Shown: positions 41,565 through 52,165, counted from the stretch's first letter. The stretch: DNA of 64,000 nt from an uncultured bacterium (GCA_903928495.1 CAIYQZ010000011.1:1-64000), one strand, 5' to 3'. Notes: generated by a model not told the origin, from the letters alone. A program made the numbers and translations.

Positions 41565-44500
41565 ATGACAACACCCATTGAGCCATCTCCTGCAGCGACT
41601 CCGTTGCTCGATGTTCTTTCACAAGACCCGACCACAGGCCCGGCTTGCGTCACCCACATCACTTTTGCGTTGCCAGGGGCACTGGGCGCCCGTCTGGGGG
41701 GCCTCAGCAAAATCAGCCAAGCCACACCTGAAACCATCGCGATGGCCGCTTGGTTGGTCACGCTTGATCGGGTGCGAGGTGATGGCGTCGTAGAACTCGG
41801 TGGTGCCACGTTCGCAGTCCCTTCAGACGAGTTGTGCGCTGATTGGTTTTCGCGGCTGAACGCCGGGATCAAACCCCAGCCAAATGCATCCAGCTTGTCG
41901 TTGGAACTGGATTGGGGTGAAGCGCCGGACCGGCTGGCATTGAGACACGAGGAAACCTTGCTGTGTGTCGCATTTGATGCGAAGACCATGGCCTTTGTCT
42001 GTGCGGCACGGACTCCACCGCTGAGCGACGAGACAGTCCATACGCTACTGGCATCTGCCGCTTTTGTCCTAGAGCAGATGGTCAACGATCCGACTCAGCC
42101 CGTGGCTGCGCTGGATGTGTTGTCTGCTGATGCGCGCCAGCAGTTATTGCAAGATTGGAACGACGAACCTTGGTCGCACCGGGGGCCCCTGAACGTCGTG
42201 TCGTGTTTCGAACAAGCTGCTGAAGCACACCCTGATCATGTGGCTGTCATCGCGCCCGGCCATGTCGATGTGAGCTACGGGTCACTCAACGCCGCCGCCG
42301 ATCAACTGGCATGGAGGCTGGTCGGCGCTGGTGTCACACCCGGCAGCGTGGTTGCGGTGGTGCTGGATCGCTCGCCCGATGCACTCGTGGCCATCCTTGC
42401 CATTTTGAAGTCACGCGCAGCCTATTTGCCTTTGGAACACAGTTTCCCTGAGGATCGGCTGCGTTTCATGTTCGAGGATGCGCAGGCCAAGCTTGTGCTG
42501 ACGCACTCCAGTTTTGCGCCACGTCTGCCCGCCTCGTGGCCTCGTCTGGAAATCGATCGTTTGCCAACTGCAGCACCCACCACTCAGGGGAAGCTGCCGG
42601 CCATCGGTCCGGACGATTTGGCCTACGTGATGTACACGTCGGGCTCAACAGGAACCCCCAAGGGCGTGGAGATTCCGCACCGTGCCATCGTGCGTCTGGT
42701 CTGTGGTTGCCGCTTCATGGGGTTGAATGCCGATACCGTCATGCTCCACGCCGCACCGCTGGGATTTGACGCCTCAACTCTGGAAATCTGGGGGCCCTTG
42801 CTGAACGGTGGACGCTGTGTGTTGCACCCGGAAACCATCCCCAGTGGGCCGGGCTTGGCAGCGGTCATCGGACAGCACAAGGTCAGTGCAGCTTGGCTCA
42901 CCGCTGCGCTTTTCAATGCGATTGTGGACGACGATGCACGCCATCTGAGCCGATTGAAAGAGTTGTTGATCGGTGGCGAGGCACTGTCGGTCGATCATGT
43001 CGGGCGTTTTTTGAATGCCGCACCTGAGACCTCGCTGATCAACGGATACGGCCCCACGGAGTGCACAACGTTCACCACCACCCATCGGATCTCCGCTGCT
43101 GATCTGGCACGGCGCTCCATTCCCATTGGGCGGCCGATCACACAGACCCAGTTGTATGTCCTCAACCGGCGCGGGGAGCCTGTGCCCCGGGGCGTGGTGG
43201 GCGAACTGTATGTGGGTGGCATGGGTGTGGCGCGGGGCTATTTGCGCAGACCCGAGCTGACCGCTGACCGCTTTGTGTCCAACACCTTCAGCACAGATGG
43301 CGGCAAGCTGTATCGGACCGGCGATCTGGTGCGGTATCTGCAAGACGGGACCGTTGAATTCATTGGCCGCGCCGACACACAGGTGAAGATTCGTGGTTTT
43401 CGAATTGAACCGGGTGAAATCGAGACGGTACTGGCCGCACACGCTGATGTCCGAGCATGCTCGGTGATCGCCCGCAAAGACGAGCTGCGCGGAGTGGAGC
43501 TGGTGGCCTATGTCGTGTCCGTGTCGCACACCTGGGACCCTGCAGCGCTGCGACAGCATCTTGCAAGTCATTTGCCGGATTTCATGGTGCCAGGTGTCTA
43601 TGTGCCGATGACTGCGCTGCCGGTGACTGCCAACGGCAAGCTCGATCGTCGAGCCTTGCCTGAGCCGACACGTGAACGCCCGGCACATTTGGCGCAGGCC
43701 TTTGTAGAGCCCCGCAATGCACATGAAAAACAGGTGGCCGAGGTGTTTGGGCGGCTGCTGGGCATATCCAAGGTCGGTGCTCTCGACAATTTTTTTGACC
43801 TCGGGGGAAACTCGTTGCTGGTCATGCGAGCGCTCGCGGCATTGCGTGAACGCGGGGCTGTATCGCTGCAAGTCGCCTCGATGTTTGCCGATCCCAGCGT
43901 ACAGGGCATTGCCCGGGCGATCGACGGTGTAGGAGACGGGCAGAACTGGTCGCGGCGCCAGGTGCAGTCACTTCCCACAGGAGGCAACGATGAGCCCATT
44001 GCCATCATTGGCATGGCTGGGCGCTTCCCCGGTGCAGCCACACTGGAAGAATTCTGGAGCCTGCTGGACGAGGGTCGGGAGTCCATCCGTTACTTCAAGC
44101 CTGATGAACTGGATGCGTCTATTCCGGCAGCGCTGCGTGCCGACCCAGACTACGTCAGCGCACGCGGCGTGATAGACGGTGTCGAGATGTTCGACGCTGG
44201 CTTTTTCGGCATCACGTCACGTGAAGCCGAGTTGATGGATCCGCAGCACCGGATATTCCTCGAACTCTGCTGGGAATGTCTCGAGCGTGCGGGGCATGTG
44301 CCAGAGAAATACGACGCACCCATCGGCGTTTTCGCCGGCATGTACAACGCGACGTATTTCCAGCGCCACGTGTCATGCCATCCAGACAAGATAGAACGCT
44401 TGGGTGAATTCCAGGTGATGCTTGCCAACGAGAAGGACTACATCACCACTCGCGTGGCGCACAAGCTGGGTCTCAATGGTCCAGCCATCGCCGTTCACAC

Positions 44501-47500
44501 CGCATGCTCAACCTCGTTGGTTGCCATCTCACAAGCGTTCGACTCGTTGCGGACAGGCCAGTGCGGCATGGCGCTGGCAGGTGGCTCCTCTGTCACTTGC
44601 CCTCCCAACAGCGGATACCTGCACGTCGAAGGTTCGATGTTGTCACCCGATGGCCACACCCGCACCTTCGATGCCCAGGCTCAGGGCACGGTGTTTTCCG
44701 ATGGTGCTGCCGTGGTTCTGCTGAAGCGCCTGTCGGATGCGCTGGCCGATGGCAACCCGATCTACGCGGTGATACGTGGGGTGGGCGTTTCCAACGATGG
44801 GGCAGACCGTGCCAGCTTCACGGCACCAGGCGTGGACGGCCAGGCGGCAGCGATCACAGCCGCGTTGCGTCGTGCCGATGTAGACGCACGCAGCATTTCG
44901 TATGTAGAGGCACACGGGACGGCCACGCCGCTGGGTGATCCGATCGAAATTGCCGCCCTGACAAAAGCCTACCGGACGTTCACGCCCGACGAAGGCTTTT
45001 GCGCCATCGGGTCGCTCAAGAGCAATGTGGGGCACATGGTCATCGCGGCGGGTGTGGGGGGCGTCATCAAAACGGCGCTGGCGCTTCACCACGAACGGCT
45101 ACCCAAATCGCTGCACTACACCGCACCCAACCCGAAAATCGATTTTGCCCACAGTCCCTTCGTTGTGCAGAGCGACGCAGCGCCATGGCCGCGCGGTGCG
45201 CTGGTGCGCCGCGCCGGCGTCAGCTCCTTCGGTGTCGGGGGAACCAATGCCCACGTCATTCTCGAAGAAGCGCCTGTTCGGTTCCCTGCCGCAGCACCGT
45301 CCGCCAGGCCGCGGCTGTTGAAGTTGTCTGCCCGCAGCCGCCCGGCGTTGGATGCCGCCATTGAACGGCTGGCTGCCCACTTGGAACAGCTCGCGGACAC
45401 GAACCTCGCCGATGCAGCCTATACGTTGGAAGTTGGCCGGCGAGACTTCGCCTACCGCAGTTTTGTTGTTGCCTCCGACACGCAGCAGGCTGTCACTGGA
45501 TTGCGCAACGCGACGGGTGCGCGCCAAAACGCCCGCCAAACTCTCGCTGGCCAGCCTGACCTTGTGTTTCTGTTTCCGGGTCAGGGCGCTCAGTACGCTG
45601 GTATGGGCAGCGGACTTTATGGGGCAATGCCTGAGTTTCGCCAAGCCATGGACCGTTGTTTTGCGGCCTTGCAGGGGAGTACAGATTTCGACCTGCGCGC
45701 ACAGATGTTCGATGGCGACCCGTCTGCACTGGTGCAAACCGAAGTCACTCAGCCCGCGACTTTCTGCCTCGAATACGCGCTGGCAAGTACTTGGATGGCG
45801 CGCGGCCTGAGACCAACAACACTGATTGGCCACAGCGTGGGTGAATTCGTCGCTGCAACGCTGGCCGGCGTCATGTCGCTGGAAGACGCAGTCCGCCTGG
45901 TCGCCAAACGCGGCGCTCTGATGCAGGCTCTGCCCGGTGGTGGCATGTTGTCTGTGCGCATGAGTGCAGTCGAACTCGAACCGACCCTCCCTCCCGGTTT
46001 GCAGCTGGCGGCCGAGAACGGCCCGATGGCCTGTGTCGTGGCCGGGCCGAATGAAGACATTGATGTCTTTGCGAGTCAGCTTGCTTTGCGCGACATTCCC
46101 GCTCGACGCTTGCAGACCTCGCACGCCTTTCATTCGGCCATGATGGATTCGGCGGTTCCCGCGTTCGAGCGGGCCGTTCGTGCCGTCAGGCTTTCTGTCC
46201 CGCGAATTCCAATCGTGTCCACCGTGACCGGTAACTGGCTCACGCCGGAGCAGGCAACCGATTCCGGCTACTGGGCCAGCCATTTGCGCCAGTCCGTCCG
46301 CTTTGCGCCCGCTGTAGCCACTGCACTGACCGCCGGAGCACCTTTGTTCATCGAGTGCGGACCGCGCAACACCTTGTCTACGCTGGTGCGACAGCACAAG
46401 CTTGGCAAGGAATCTGCGCCGGCCATCGCCACTCTTGCGGACGAGGCGGCCATCGAACACGAGTCTTTCATCCGTGCTGCTGGTCAGTTGTGGGTGCTGG
46501 GTATCGAGGTTCCCTGGCAGGACTCGGGTGCATTGGCGGGCCAGCGCGTCCAGTTGCCCACCTATCCTTTCGAGCGCCAGCGCCACTGGGTGGATGCGAT
46601 TGCCGCACCCTCGCAGGCTCCGGCGCCGCAGCACGTCACCCCTTGTGCAGAGCCGTCAGGCGCTGCAGCTATATTGAACACTCTCACTCCGGGGACCACA
46701 CCCATGTCTGCTGCAGCACCTACTTCCGATCGCCGTCCTGCCTTGCTGCAACGCCTGCGCAGCCTTTTTGAAGACATTTCCGGCGAAGAACTGGGAGATG
46801 TCGACCCGGTCGCCAACTTTGTATCGTTGGGATTCGACTCTTTGACGCTGACGCAAATTGCGCTCAAGTTGAAAAACGAGTTCTCTCTCCCCATCACTTT
46901 CCGGCAATTGATGAGCAGTGAATCAAACTTTGAGGCCCTGACTGCCTTTCTGGACGCCAAGTTGCCCGCTGAGACCAAGCCCGCTCCATCCCAAGCGGCC
47001 ACGCCTGCAATGTTGAGTCAACAGGTGATGGCCTACACCCCTGCGCCAACGAGCCCAGAACTGTCTGCCGCGTTTCCTGCTTTCCCCAACGCCGGCGTGA
47101 GTGGCCACGTGAGCCCGGCGGTGCAGCACATCATTGCGCAGCAGATGCAACTGATGGCGCAACAACTCGCGCTCCTGCAGGGCTCATCTGCGCACCCGTT
47201 GAATGCAGTCGCGGTGCCTGAACCGCCCGCAAACACCACTGCGTCGGAGACGCCAGAACCTGCTGCTGCGCCGCCCTCACCGGCAGTAGATGAGAGTGCC
47301 ACGTTGGCACACACGACTTACGATGTCAAAAAGGCGTTTGGTGCCATTGCGCGCATCCACTCGACCAGTGTTGGCATAACCCCGGTACAACAGGCCCGCC
47401 TGGATGCCTTTGTCCGTCGCTACAACGCCAAAACCAAGGGGTCCAAGCAATACACCCAGGAAAACCGAGTGGTGATGTCCGACCCCCGGGCCGTGACTGG

Positions 47501-48875
47501 CTTTCGGCCGGGCATCAAGGAACTGATTTACCCCATCGTGGTGAATCGCTCGAAGGGCGCGCACATCTGGGATGTGGACGGCAATGAATACGTCGACTCT
47601 TTGTGTGGTTTCGGGCCGAACATGCTTGGATGGCAGCCAGATTTTGTTGTGAACGCGCTGAAGGCGCAAATCGACCTCGGTTTCGAAATCGGCCCCCAGC
47701 ACCCGCTGCAGGCTGAAGTTGCGCGTCAAATTTGCGAGATGACGGGCTCCGAGCGGGCCGCTTTCTGCAATACCGGTTCAGAAGCAGTGATGGGGTGTAC
47801 GCGCATCGCTCGCACCATCACTGGGCGGAGCTTGATAGCCATCTTTACCGGTGCGTATCACGGCATTTTTGACGAGGTGCTGGTACGCGGCACGAAGAAG
47901 CTGCGAACCGTGCCTGCTGCGCCTGGCATCATGCCCGAGGGTGTGCAGAACGTGCTGGTACTGGATTACGGCACGCCCGAGAGCCTGGAAATCCTCAAGT
48001 CGCGCGCCAATGAATTGGCCGCCATCATGGTTGAGCCCGTGCAAAGCCGCAGACCCGACTTTCAGCCCAAGGAATTTTTGCAGAACTGTCGGAAGATCTG
48101 TGATGACAGTGGAGCGTTGCTCATTTTCGACGAAGTGGTGACCGGGTTCCGGGTGGGGCCGGGAGGAGCACAGGCGTTCTTCGACATTCGTGCAGACATT
48201 GCTGCTTACGGCAAAGTTCTCGGTGGTGGTCTGCCGATTGGCGCCATTGCGGGAAAGGCCAAGTTCATGGATGCGCTGGACGGGGGCTACTGGCAGTTCG
48301 GTGACGACTCCACGCCACCAGTGGGCGTCACCTATTTTGCGGGTACCTTTGTGCGTCACCCGTTGGCACTGGCGGCATCCCATGCTGTGCTCAAACACCT
48401 CAAGGAAAAGGGACCCGACCTGCAACGCGAACTGACCGACAGGACGTCGCGTTTCGTTGCTGGTCTGAACGACATCGCGCGTCAACTCAATGCGCCGATC
48501 ACGGTCAAGACCTTTGCTTCGCTTTGGCGTGCTACCTGGAACGACGACCAGCCCTTCGGTGATCTTCTGTTCCACATGATGCGTGACAGGGGTGTGCATC
48601 TCTATGACGGCTTTCCCTGCTTCTTCACCACTGCGCACTCGGACGCAGACTACGCCCACATCACCCAAGCGTTCAAGGACAGCCTGCTTGAATTGGCCGA
48701 GGGTGGATTCATCCAAGGATTCAGCGCATTGGCCAGTCAGCCAGTCGCGCTGGATGCCAACGCACCGCCTGTGCCAGGTGCCCGCCTGGGGCGCGACGAG
48801 ACAGGGCAACCAGCCTGGTATGTGCCCAACCCGGACAACCCCGGCAAATACGTGAAGTTGGAGCAGTCATCGTGA
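41565..48875 (+). CDS. Hybrid NRPS-PKS megasynthase: C remnant-A-T-KS-AT-ACP-aminotransferase
   Basis: 2436 residues. Residues 1-205: C-terminal half of a condensation domain without HHxxxDG. 210-700: adenylation domain (YTSGSTGTPKG near 360) whose specificity residues read D-A-L-W-L-G-G-T-F-K, close to Val codes. 730-790: T domain, Ser750 in GGNSL. 811-1240: ketosynthase with Cys981, His1117 and His1157. About 1330-1640: acyltransferase with Ser1424 (GHSVGEF) and His1523 in HAFHS, the malonyl-CoA type. 1720-1800: ACP, Ser1759 (GFDSL). 1920-2400: class III PLP aminotransferase, Lys2217 (YGKVLGGG). No KR, DH or ER. Layout resembles MycA/McyE assembly lines. ATG at 41565 preferred to TTG at 41547. 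Ends overlapping the next gene (GTGA). Confidence 0.93.
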   Translation: MTTPIEPSPAATPLLDVLSQDPTTGPACVTHITFALPGALGARLGGLSKISQATPETIAMAAWLVTLDRVRGDGVVELGGATFAVPSDELCADWFSRLNAGIKPQPNASSLSLELDWGEAPDRLALRHEETLLCVAFDAKTMAFVCAARTPPLSDETVHTLLASAAFVLEQMVNDPTQPVAALDVLSADARQQLLQDWNDEPWSHRGPLNVVSCFEQAAEAHPDHVAVIAPGHVDVSYGSLNAAADQLAWRLVGAGVTPGSVVAVVLDRSPDALVAILAILKSRAAYLPLEHSFPEDRLRFMFEDAQAKLVLTHSSFAPRLPASWPRLEIDRLPTAAPTTQGKLPAIGPDDLAYVMYTSGSTGTPKGVEIPHRAIVRLVCGCRFMGLNADTVMLHAAPLGFDASTLEIWGPLLNGGRCVLHPETIPSGPGLAAVIGQHKVSAAWLTAALFNAIVDDDARHLSRLKELLIGGEALSVDHVGRFLNAAPETSLINGYGPTECTTFTTTHRISAADLARRSIPIGRPITQTQLYVLNRRGEPVPRGVVGELYVGGMGVARGYLRRPELTADRFVSNTFSTDGGKLYRTGDLVRYLQDGTVEFIGRADTQVKIRGFRIEPGEIETVLAAHADVRACSVIARKDELRGVELVAYVVSVSHTWDPAALRQHLASHLPDFMVPGVYVPMTALPVTANGKLDRRALPEPTRERPAHLAQAFVEPRNAHEKQVAEVFGRLLGISKVGALDNFFDLGGNSLLVMRALAALRERGAVSLQVASMFADPSVQGIARAIDGVGDGQNWSRRQVQSLPTGGNDEPIAIIGMAGRFPGAATLEEFWSLLDEGRESIRYFKPDELDASIPAALRADPDYVSARGVIDGVEMFDAGFFGITSREAELMDPQHRIFLELCWECLERAGHVPEKYDAPIGVFAGMYNATYFQRHVSCHPDKIERLGEFQVMLANEKDYITTRVAHKLGLNGPAIAVHTACSTSLVAISQAFDSLRTGQCGMALAGGSSVTCPPNSGYLHVEGSMLSPDGHTRTFDAQAQGTVFSDGAAVVLLKRLSDALADGNPIYAVIRGVGVSNDGADRASFTAPGVDGQAAAITAALRRADVDARSISYVEAHGTATPLGDPIEIAALTKAYRTFTPDEGFCAIGSLKSNVGHMVIAAGVGGVIKTALALHHERLPKSLHYTAPNPKIDFAHSPFVVQSDAAPWPRGALVRRAGVSSFGVGGTNAHVILEEAPVRFPAAAPSARPRLLKLSARSRPALDAAIERLAAHLEQLADTNLADAAYTLEVGRRDFAYRSFVVASDTQQAVTGLRNATGARQNARQTLAGQPDLVFLFPGQGAQYAGMGSGLYGAMPEFRQAMDRCFAALQGSTDFDLRAQMFDGDPSALVQTEVTQPATFCLEYALASTWMARGLRPTTLIGHSVGEFVAATLAGVMSLEDAVRLVAKRGALMQALPGGGMLSVRMSAVELEPTLPPGLQLAAENGPMACVVAGPNEDIDVFASQLALRDIPARRLQTSHAFHSAMMDSAVPAFERAVRAVRLSVPRIPIVSTVTGNWLTPEQATDSGYWASHLRQSVRFAPAVATALTAGAPLFIECGPRNTLSTLVRQHKLGKESAPAIATLADEAAIEHESFIRAAGQLWVLGIEVPWQDSGALAGQRVQLPTYPFERQRHWVDAIAAPSQAPAPQHVTPCAEPSGAAAILNTLTPGTTPMSAAAPTSDRRPALLQRLRSLFEDISGEELGDVDPVANFVSLGFDSLTLTQIALKLKNEFSLPITFRQLMSSESNFEALTAFLDAKLPAETKPAPSQAATPAMLSQQVMAYTPAPTSPELSAAFPAFPNAGVSGHVSPAVQHIIAQQMQLMAQQLALLQGSSAHPLNAVAVPEPPANTTASETPEPAAAPPSPAVDESATLAHTTYDVKKAFGAIARIHSTSVGITPVQQARLDAFVRRYNAKTKGSKQYTQENRVVMSDPRAVTGFRPGIKELIYPIVVNRSKGAHIWDVDGNEYVDSLCGFGPNMLGWQPDFVVNALKAQIDLGFEIGPQHPLQAEVARQICEMTGSERAAFCNTGSEAVMGCTRIARTITGRSLIAIFTGAYHGIFDEVLVRGTKKLRTVPAAPGIMPEGVQNVLVLDYGTPESLEILKSRANELAAIMVEPVQSRRPDFQPKEFLQNCRKICDDSGALLIFDEVVTGFRVGPGGAQAFFDIRADIAAYGKVLGGGLPIGAIAGKAKFMDALDGGYWQFGDDSTPPVGVTYFAGTFVRHPLALAASHAVLKHLKEKGPDLQRELTDRTSRFVAGLNDIARQLNAPITVKTFASLWRATWNDDQPFGDLLFHMMRDRGVHLYDGFPCFFTTAHSDADYAHITQAFKDSLLELAEGGFIQGFSALASQPVALDANAPPVPGARLGRDETGQPAWYVPNPDNPGKYVKLEQSS

Positions 48876-51800
48876 CGGTTGAATTCGATCCTTTTGCGGG
48901 GCCTGTCTTCGAGAAGTCTGCGCCGACCACAGAGTCTCAACGTGAGGTCTTTGCTGCGGCGCAATGGGGGGCTGAGGCCAATTGCGCCTACAACGAGTCG
49001 GGTTCTTTGCGTTTCACGGGAATTCTGGACGTGCAGGCGTTGAGCAGAGCGTTTGCCAAATTGGCTGATCGGCACGAAGCATTGCGCATGTTTTTTGCTC
49101 GGGACGGCCAGACCATGTTTGTCAGACCGCCCGGCAATCTGTCACCCGGTATGACTTTGATTGATTTGACTGAATTGCCTGAGGCAGAACGCAACGCTCG
49201 GCTTGCGGCGGTGCTGGTGCGCGATGTCGAATCACCTTTTGATCTGGAGAACGGCCCACTGTTCAAGGCCACATTGCTCAAAACGGCTTCCAATGACCAC
49301 CAACTGGTGATGACGGGCCACCACATTGTTGTGGATGGTTGGTCTTGGGGAGTGCTTTTGCGAGACTTAGGTGTCCTCTACACCGCAGAGAGCGGTGCAG
49401 CGGTTTGCTCGTTGACACCTGCGCCGAGCTTTGTGAACTACGCCACCAATGAGCGAGTGGAGGAGTCGGGGGAGAGTTACGCGCAAGCCCAGCGCTACTG
49501 GCTCAACCAATTTTCTGGCCTGAGCCTGCCTGAGTTGGATTTGCCTACAGATCGCAGAAGGCCCGCCTTCAAGACCTATGCATCCCGACGCATCGACTTC
49601 CCGCTGCCGAAAGAGTTAACGGACAAGCTCAAAAAGACAGGCGCGAAACTGGGTGCTTCGTATTTCGTGTCCCTGCTCGCGGGCTTTGCCGCCATGCTGC
49701 ATCGTCTGACGCGGCAGGATGATCTTGTCGTCGGCACCCCTGTTGCAGGGCAGGCCGCTGCCGGCGAGCAAAACCTGGTGGGCCATGGCGTGAACATGCT
49801 ACCTCTGCGCGTGAACATTCGCGAGGGGATGACGTTTGCTGAACTGATTACAACTGCCCAAACGGTGATGCTCGATGGTGCTGAGCACCAGCAAATGAGC
49901 TACGGTGCCATATTGAAGCAACTTGCGATCAAGCGAGACCCGAGCCGGTTGCCGTTGATCAACGTGGTGTTCAACCTTGACCAAGCCGCGCAAGGCAATG
50001 AATTGGGGTTCGCGGGTGTGGATGTGCGGTTTCTGACGAACCCTCGCCACTTCGAGAATTTTGAGTTGTTCATCAACGCCTCGGAAACGCTGGGTGAAAC
50101 CATTCTCGAAGTTCAATACAACACGGATCTGTTTGACGCTGAAACAGTGACCCGCTGGCTGGTGAGCATCCAGACGTTGTTGGAATCCGCGGTCAGCGCC
50201 CCTCATGCCCGTGTTGACCAGTTGAATATTCTGGCTCCAGCTGAGCATGAAAAGATATTGAAGGTTTGGAACGCGACGGCTAAAGACTATCCCCGCGACG
50301 TGACGCTGCACGAAATCTTCGAATCCCAAGTCGATCGGACGCCGGATGCTGTTGCAGTGGAGTTCGAAGGCTCGACACTGAGCTACCGCGAGTTGGATGT
50401 TCGTGCCAACCAGTTGGCCCATCACTTGCGGGAATTGGGTGTCGGCCCCGACGTCCGGGTTGGTGTGTTTGCTGAGAGGTCGTTGGAACTGGTCATTGCC
50501 TTGTACGGTGTGCTGAAAGCAGGTGGCGCATATGTGCCTCTCGATCCCGGTTACCCCCTGGATCGCCTGACCTTCATGGTCGAAGACGCTGATGTGTCTG
50601 TGCTGCTGACGCAGTCGCATCTGTTGCACCAACTGCCCCAACACGGGGCTCTGGTCCTTTGTTTGGATGGCGATTGGGCCAAGATTGCCACGCAGGCGAA
50701 GGGTAGGCTTGGGCGGACTTCAGGGCCCCGGGATCTGGCCTATGTCATCTTCACTTCCGGCTCGACGGGGCGACCCAAAGGCGCGATGAACGAACACACA
50801 GCGGTGGTGAACCGTTTGGTGTGGATGCAGGCTGCGTACAAATTGGAAGTCACGGATGTTGTATTGCAAAAGACACCGTTTTCGTTCGATGTTTCAGTGT
50901 GGGAATTTTTCTGGCCTTTGCAAATAGGTGCACGCATGCTGGTGGCCCGCCCTGAGGGCCACAGAGACACGGCGTATCTCCTTGATGTCATCAAGTCGGC
51001 AGGTGTCACCACGCTGCACTTCGTACCTTCAATGCTGGCGGTTTTTCTAGAGGCTGATGGCGTGGAAACGTGCAGGAGCCTCAAGCGGGTGGTGACCAGC
51101 GGCGAGGCCTTGGCTCCCGCGCATGTGGACAGATTTTTTGAACGCCTGCCACATGTGCCGCTGCACAACCTTTACGGTCCTACTGAGGCTGCAATCGATG
51201 TGACTCACTGGACGGCGAAACCAGGGTTACCCATCGTACCCATCGGTCAGCCCATCGCGAATATCCAGATTTACATCGTTGACTCGCAGGGGCAGCATTG
51301 CCCGGTGGGTGTTGGAGGCGAGTTGTGGATAGGAGGAGTCGGGGTCGGGCGGGGTTACTTGAACCGGCCTGATCTGACGGCTGAAAAGTTCATCGATAAC
51401 CCCTTCGCCGACGGGCGGCTCTATCGAACGGGCGATCTCGCTCGCTGGCAGGCAGATGGGCAAATCGAGTACTTGGGCCGCATTGATCAACAGGTAAAGG
51501 TGCGTGGCTTTCGGATTGAGCTTGGCGAAATCGAGGCCGTACTGGCGTCTTTTGCCGGGGTTTGTGAAGCAGCGGTTATGGCCCGCGAGGATGCACCTGG
51601 TGACAAGCGCTTGGTGGCCTATTTGGTCACGCGTGATGAGGAAAACTTCTCTGAAACGGGGCTCCGAAAACATCTTCGCAAGAAGTTGCCTGACTACATG
51701 ATTCCGCAGCACTTTGTGACTGTAGACAGGTTGCCTCTTTCGCCCAATGGCAAGCTCGACCGCAAGGCGTTGCCCGCACCGATTGGCGCAATCTCTAATA

Positions 51801-52147
51801 CACGTAGGTTGGTCGCACCGCGAACAGACCCTGAGCGGTTGCTGGCAGAGTTGTTCCAAGCGGCGCTGAAGGTCAGTGGCGTTTCTGTTGATGACAACTT
51901 CTTCGACTTGGGGGGGCATTCGCTCCTGTGCTTTCAGGTCATAGCCCAGGTGCAAGAGAGGACTGGTGTGCGTCTCAACCCGCGTGTGATGATGATGAAC
52001 ACGCTGGAGCAGACCGCGATGCTTATCGAGCAGGAGCACGGCAGCAGCACGAATCACCCGAGCGCACAAATTGATCTATCGGACAAGCACTCCCCAGCCA
52101 AAGCGGCAGGGTTTGCAAAAAAGATGCTGCAGAGATTAGGTCTTTGA
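48872..52147 (+). CDS. Non-ribosomal peptide synthetase, single module C-A-T
   Basis: 1091 residues. Condensation domain 1-440 with an intact HHIVVDG (His150, His151, Asp155). Adenylation domain about 465-975 with FTSGSTGRPKG; specificity residues read D-V-W-H-V-S-L-I-D-K, one change from the serine code. T domain with Ser1017 in GGHSLL. The protein ends 75 residues later without a thioesterase or reductase, so release must occur by a separate protein or cyclisation. GTG start overlaps the upstream stop (48872-48875), giving a coupled 2-protein assembly line. The C domain should accept the diamino acyl chain from the preceding ACP. Confidence 0.94.
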   Translation: MTVEFDPFAGPVFEKSAPTTESQREVFAAAQWGAEANCAYNESGSLRFTGILDVQALSRAFAKLADRHEALRMFFARDGQTMFVRPPGNLSPGMTLIDLTELPEAERNARLAAVLVRDVESPFDLENGPLFKATLLKTASNDHQLVMTGHHIVVDGWSWGVLLRDLGVLYTAESGAAVCSLTPAPSFVNYATNERVEESGESYAQAQRYWLNQFSGLSLPELDLPTDRRRPAFKTYASRRIDFPLPKELTDKLKKTGAKLGASYFVSLLAGFAAMLHRLTRQDDLVVGTPVAGQAAAGEQNLVGHGVNMLPLRVNIREGMTFAELITTAQTVMLDGAEHQQMSYGAILKQLAIKRDPSRLPLINVVFNLDQAAQGNELGFAGVDVRFLTNPRHFENFELFINASETLGETILEVQYNTDLFDAETVTRWLVSIQTLLESAVSAPHARVDQLNILAPAEHEKILKVWNATAKDYPRDVTLHEIFESQVDRTPDAVAVEFEGSTLSYRELDVRANQLAHHLRELGVGPDVRVGVFAERSLELVIALYGVLKAGGAYVPLDPGYPLDRLTFMVEDADVSVLLTQSHLLHQLPQHGALVLCLDGDWAKIATQAKGRLGRTSGPRDLAYVIFTSGSTGRPKGAMNEHTAVVNRLVWMQAAYKLEVTDVVLQKTPFSFDVSVWEFFWPLQIGARMLVARPEGHRDTAYLLDVIKSAGVTTLHFVPSMLAVFLEADGVETCRSLKRVVTSGEALAPAHVDRFFERLPHVPLHNLYGPTEAAIDVTHWTAKPGLPIVPIGQPIANIQIYIVDSQGQHCPVGVGGELWIGGVGVGRGYLNRPDLTAEKFIDNPFADGRLYRTGDLARWQADGQIEYLGRIDQQVKVRGFRIELGEIEAVLASFAGVCEAAVMAREDAPGDKRLVAYLVTRDEENFSETGLRKHLRKKLPDYMIPQHFVTVDRLPLSPNGKLDRKALPAPIGAISNTRRLVAPRTDPERLLAELFQAALKVSGVSVDDNFFDLGGHSLLCFQVIAQVQERTGVRLNPRVMMMNTLEQTAMLIEQEHGSSTNHPSAQIDLSDKHSPAKAAGFAKKMLQRLGL

Positions 52148-52165
52148 CCCGCACAAGGATCGACA

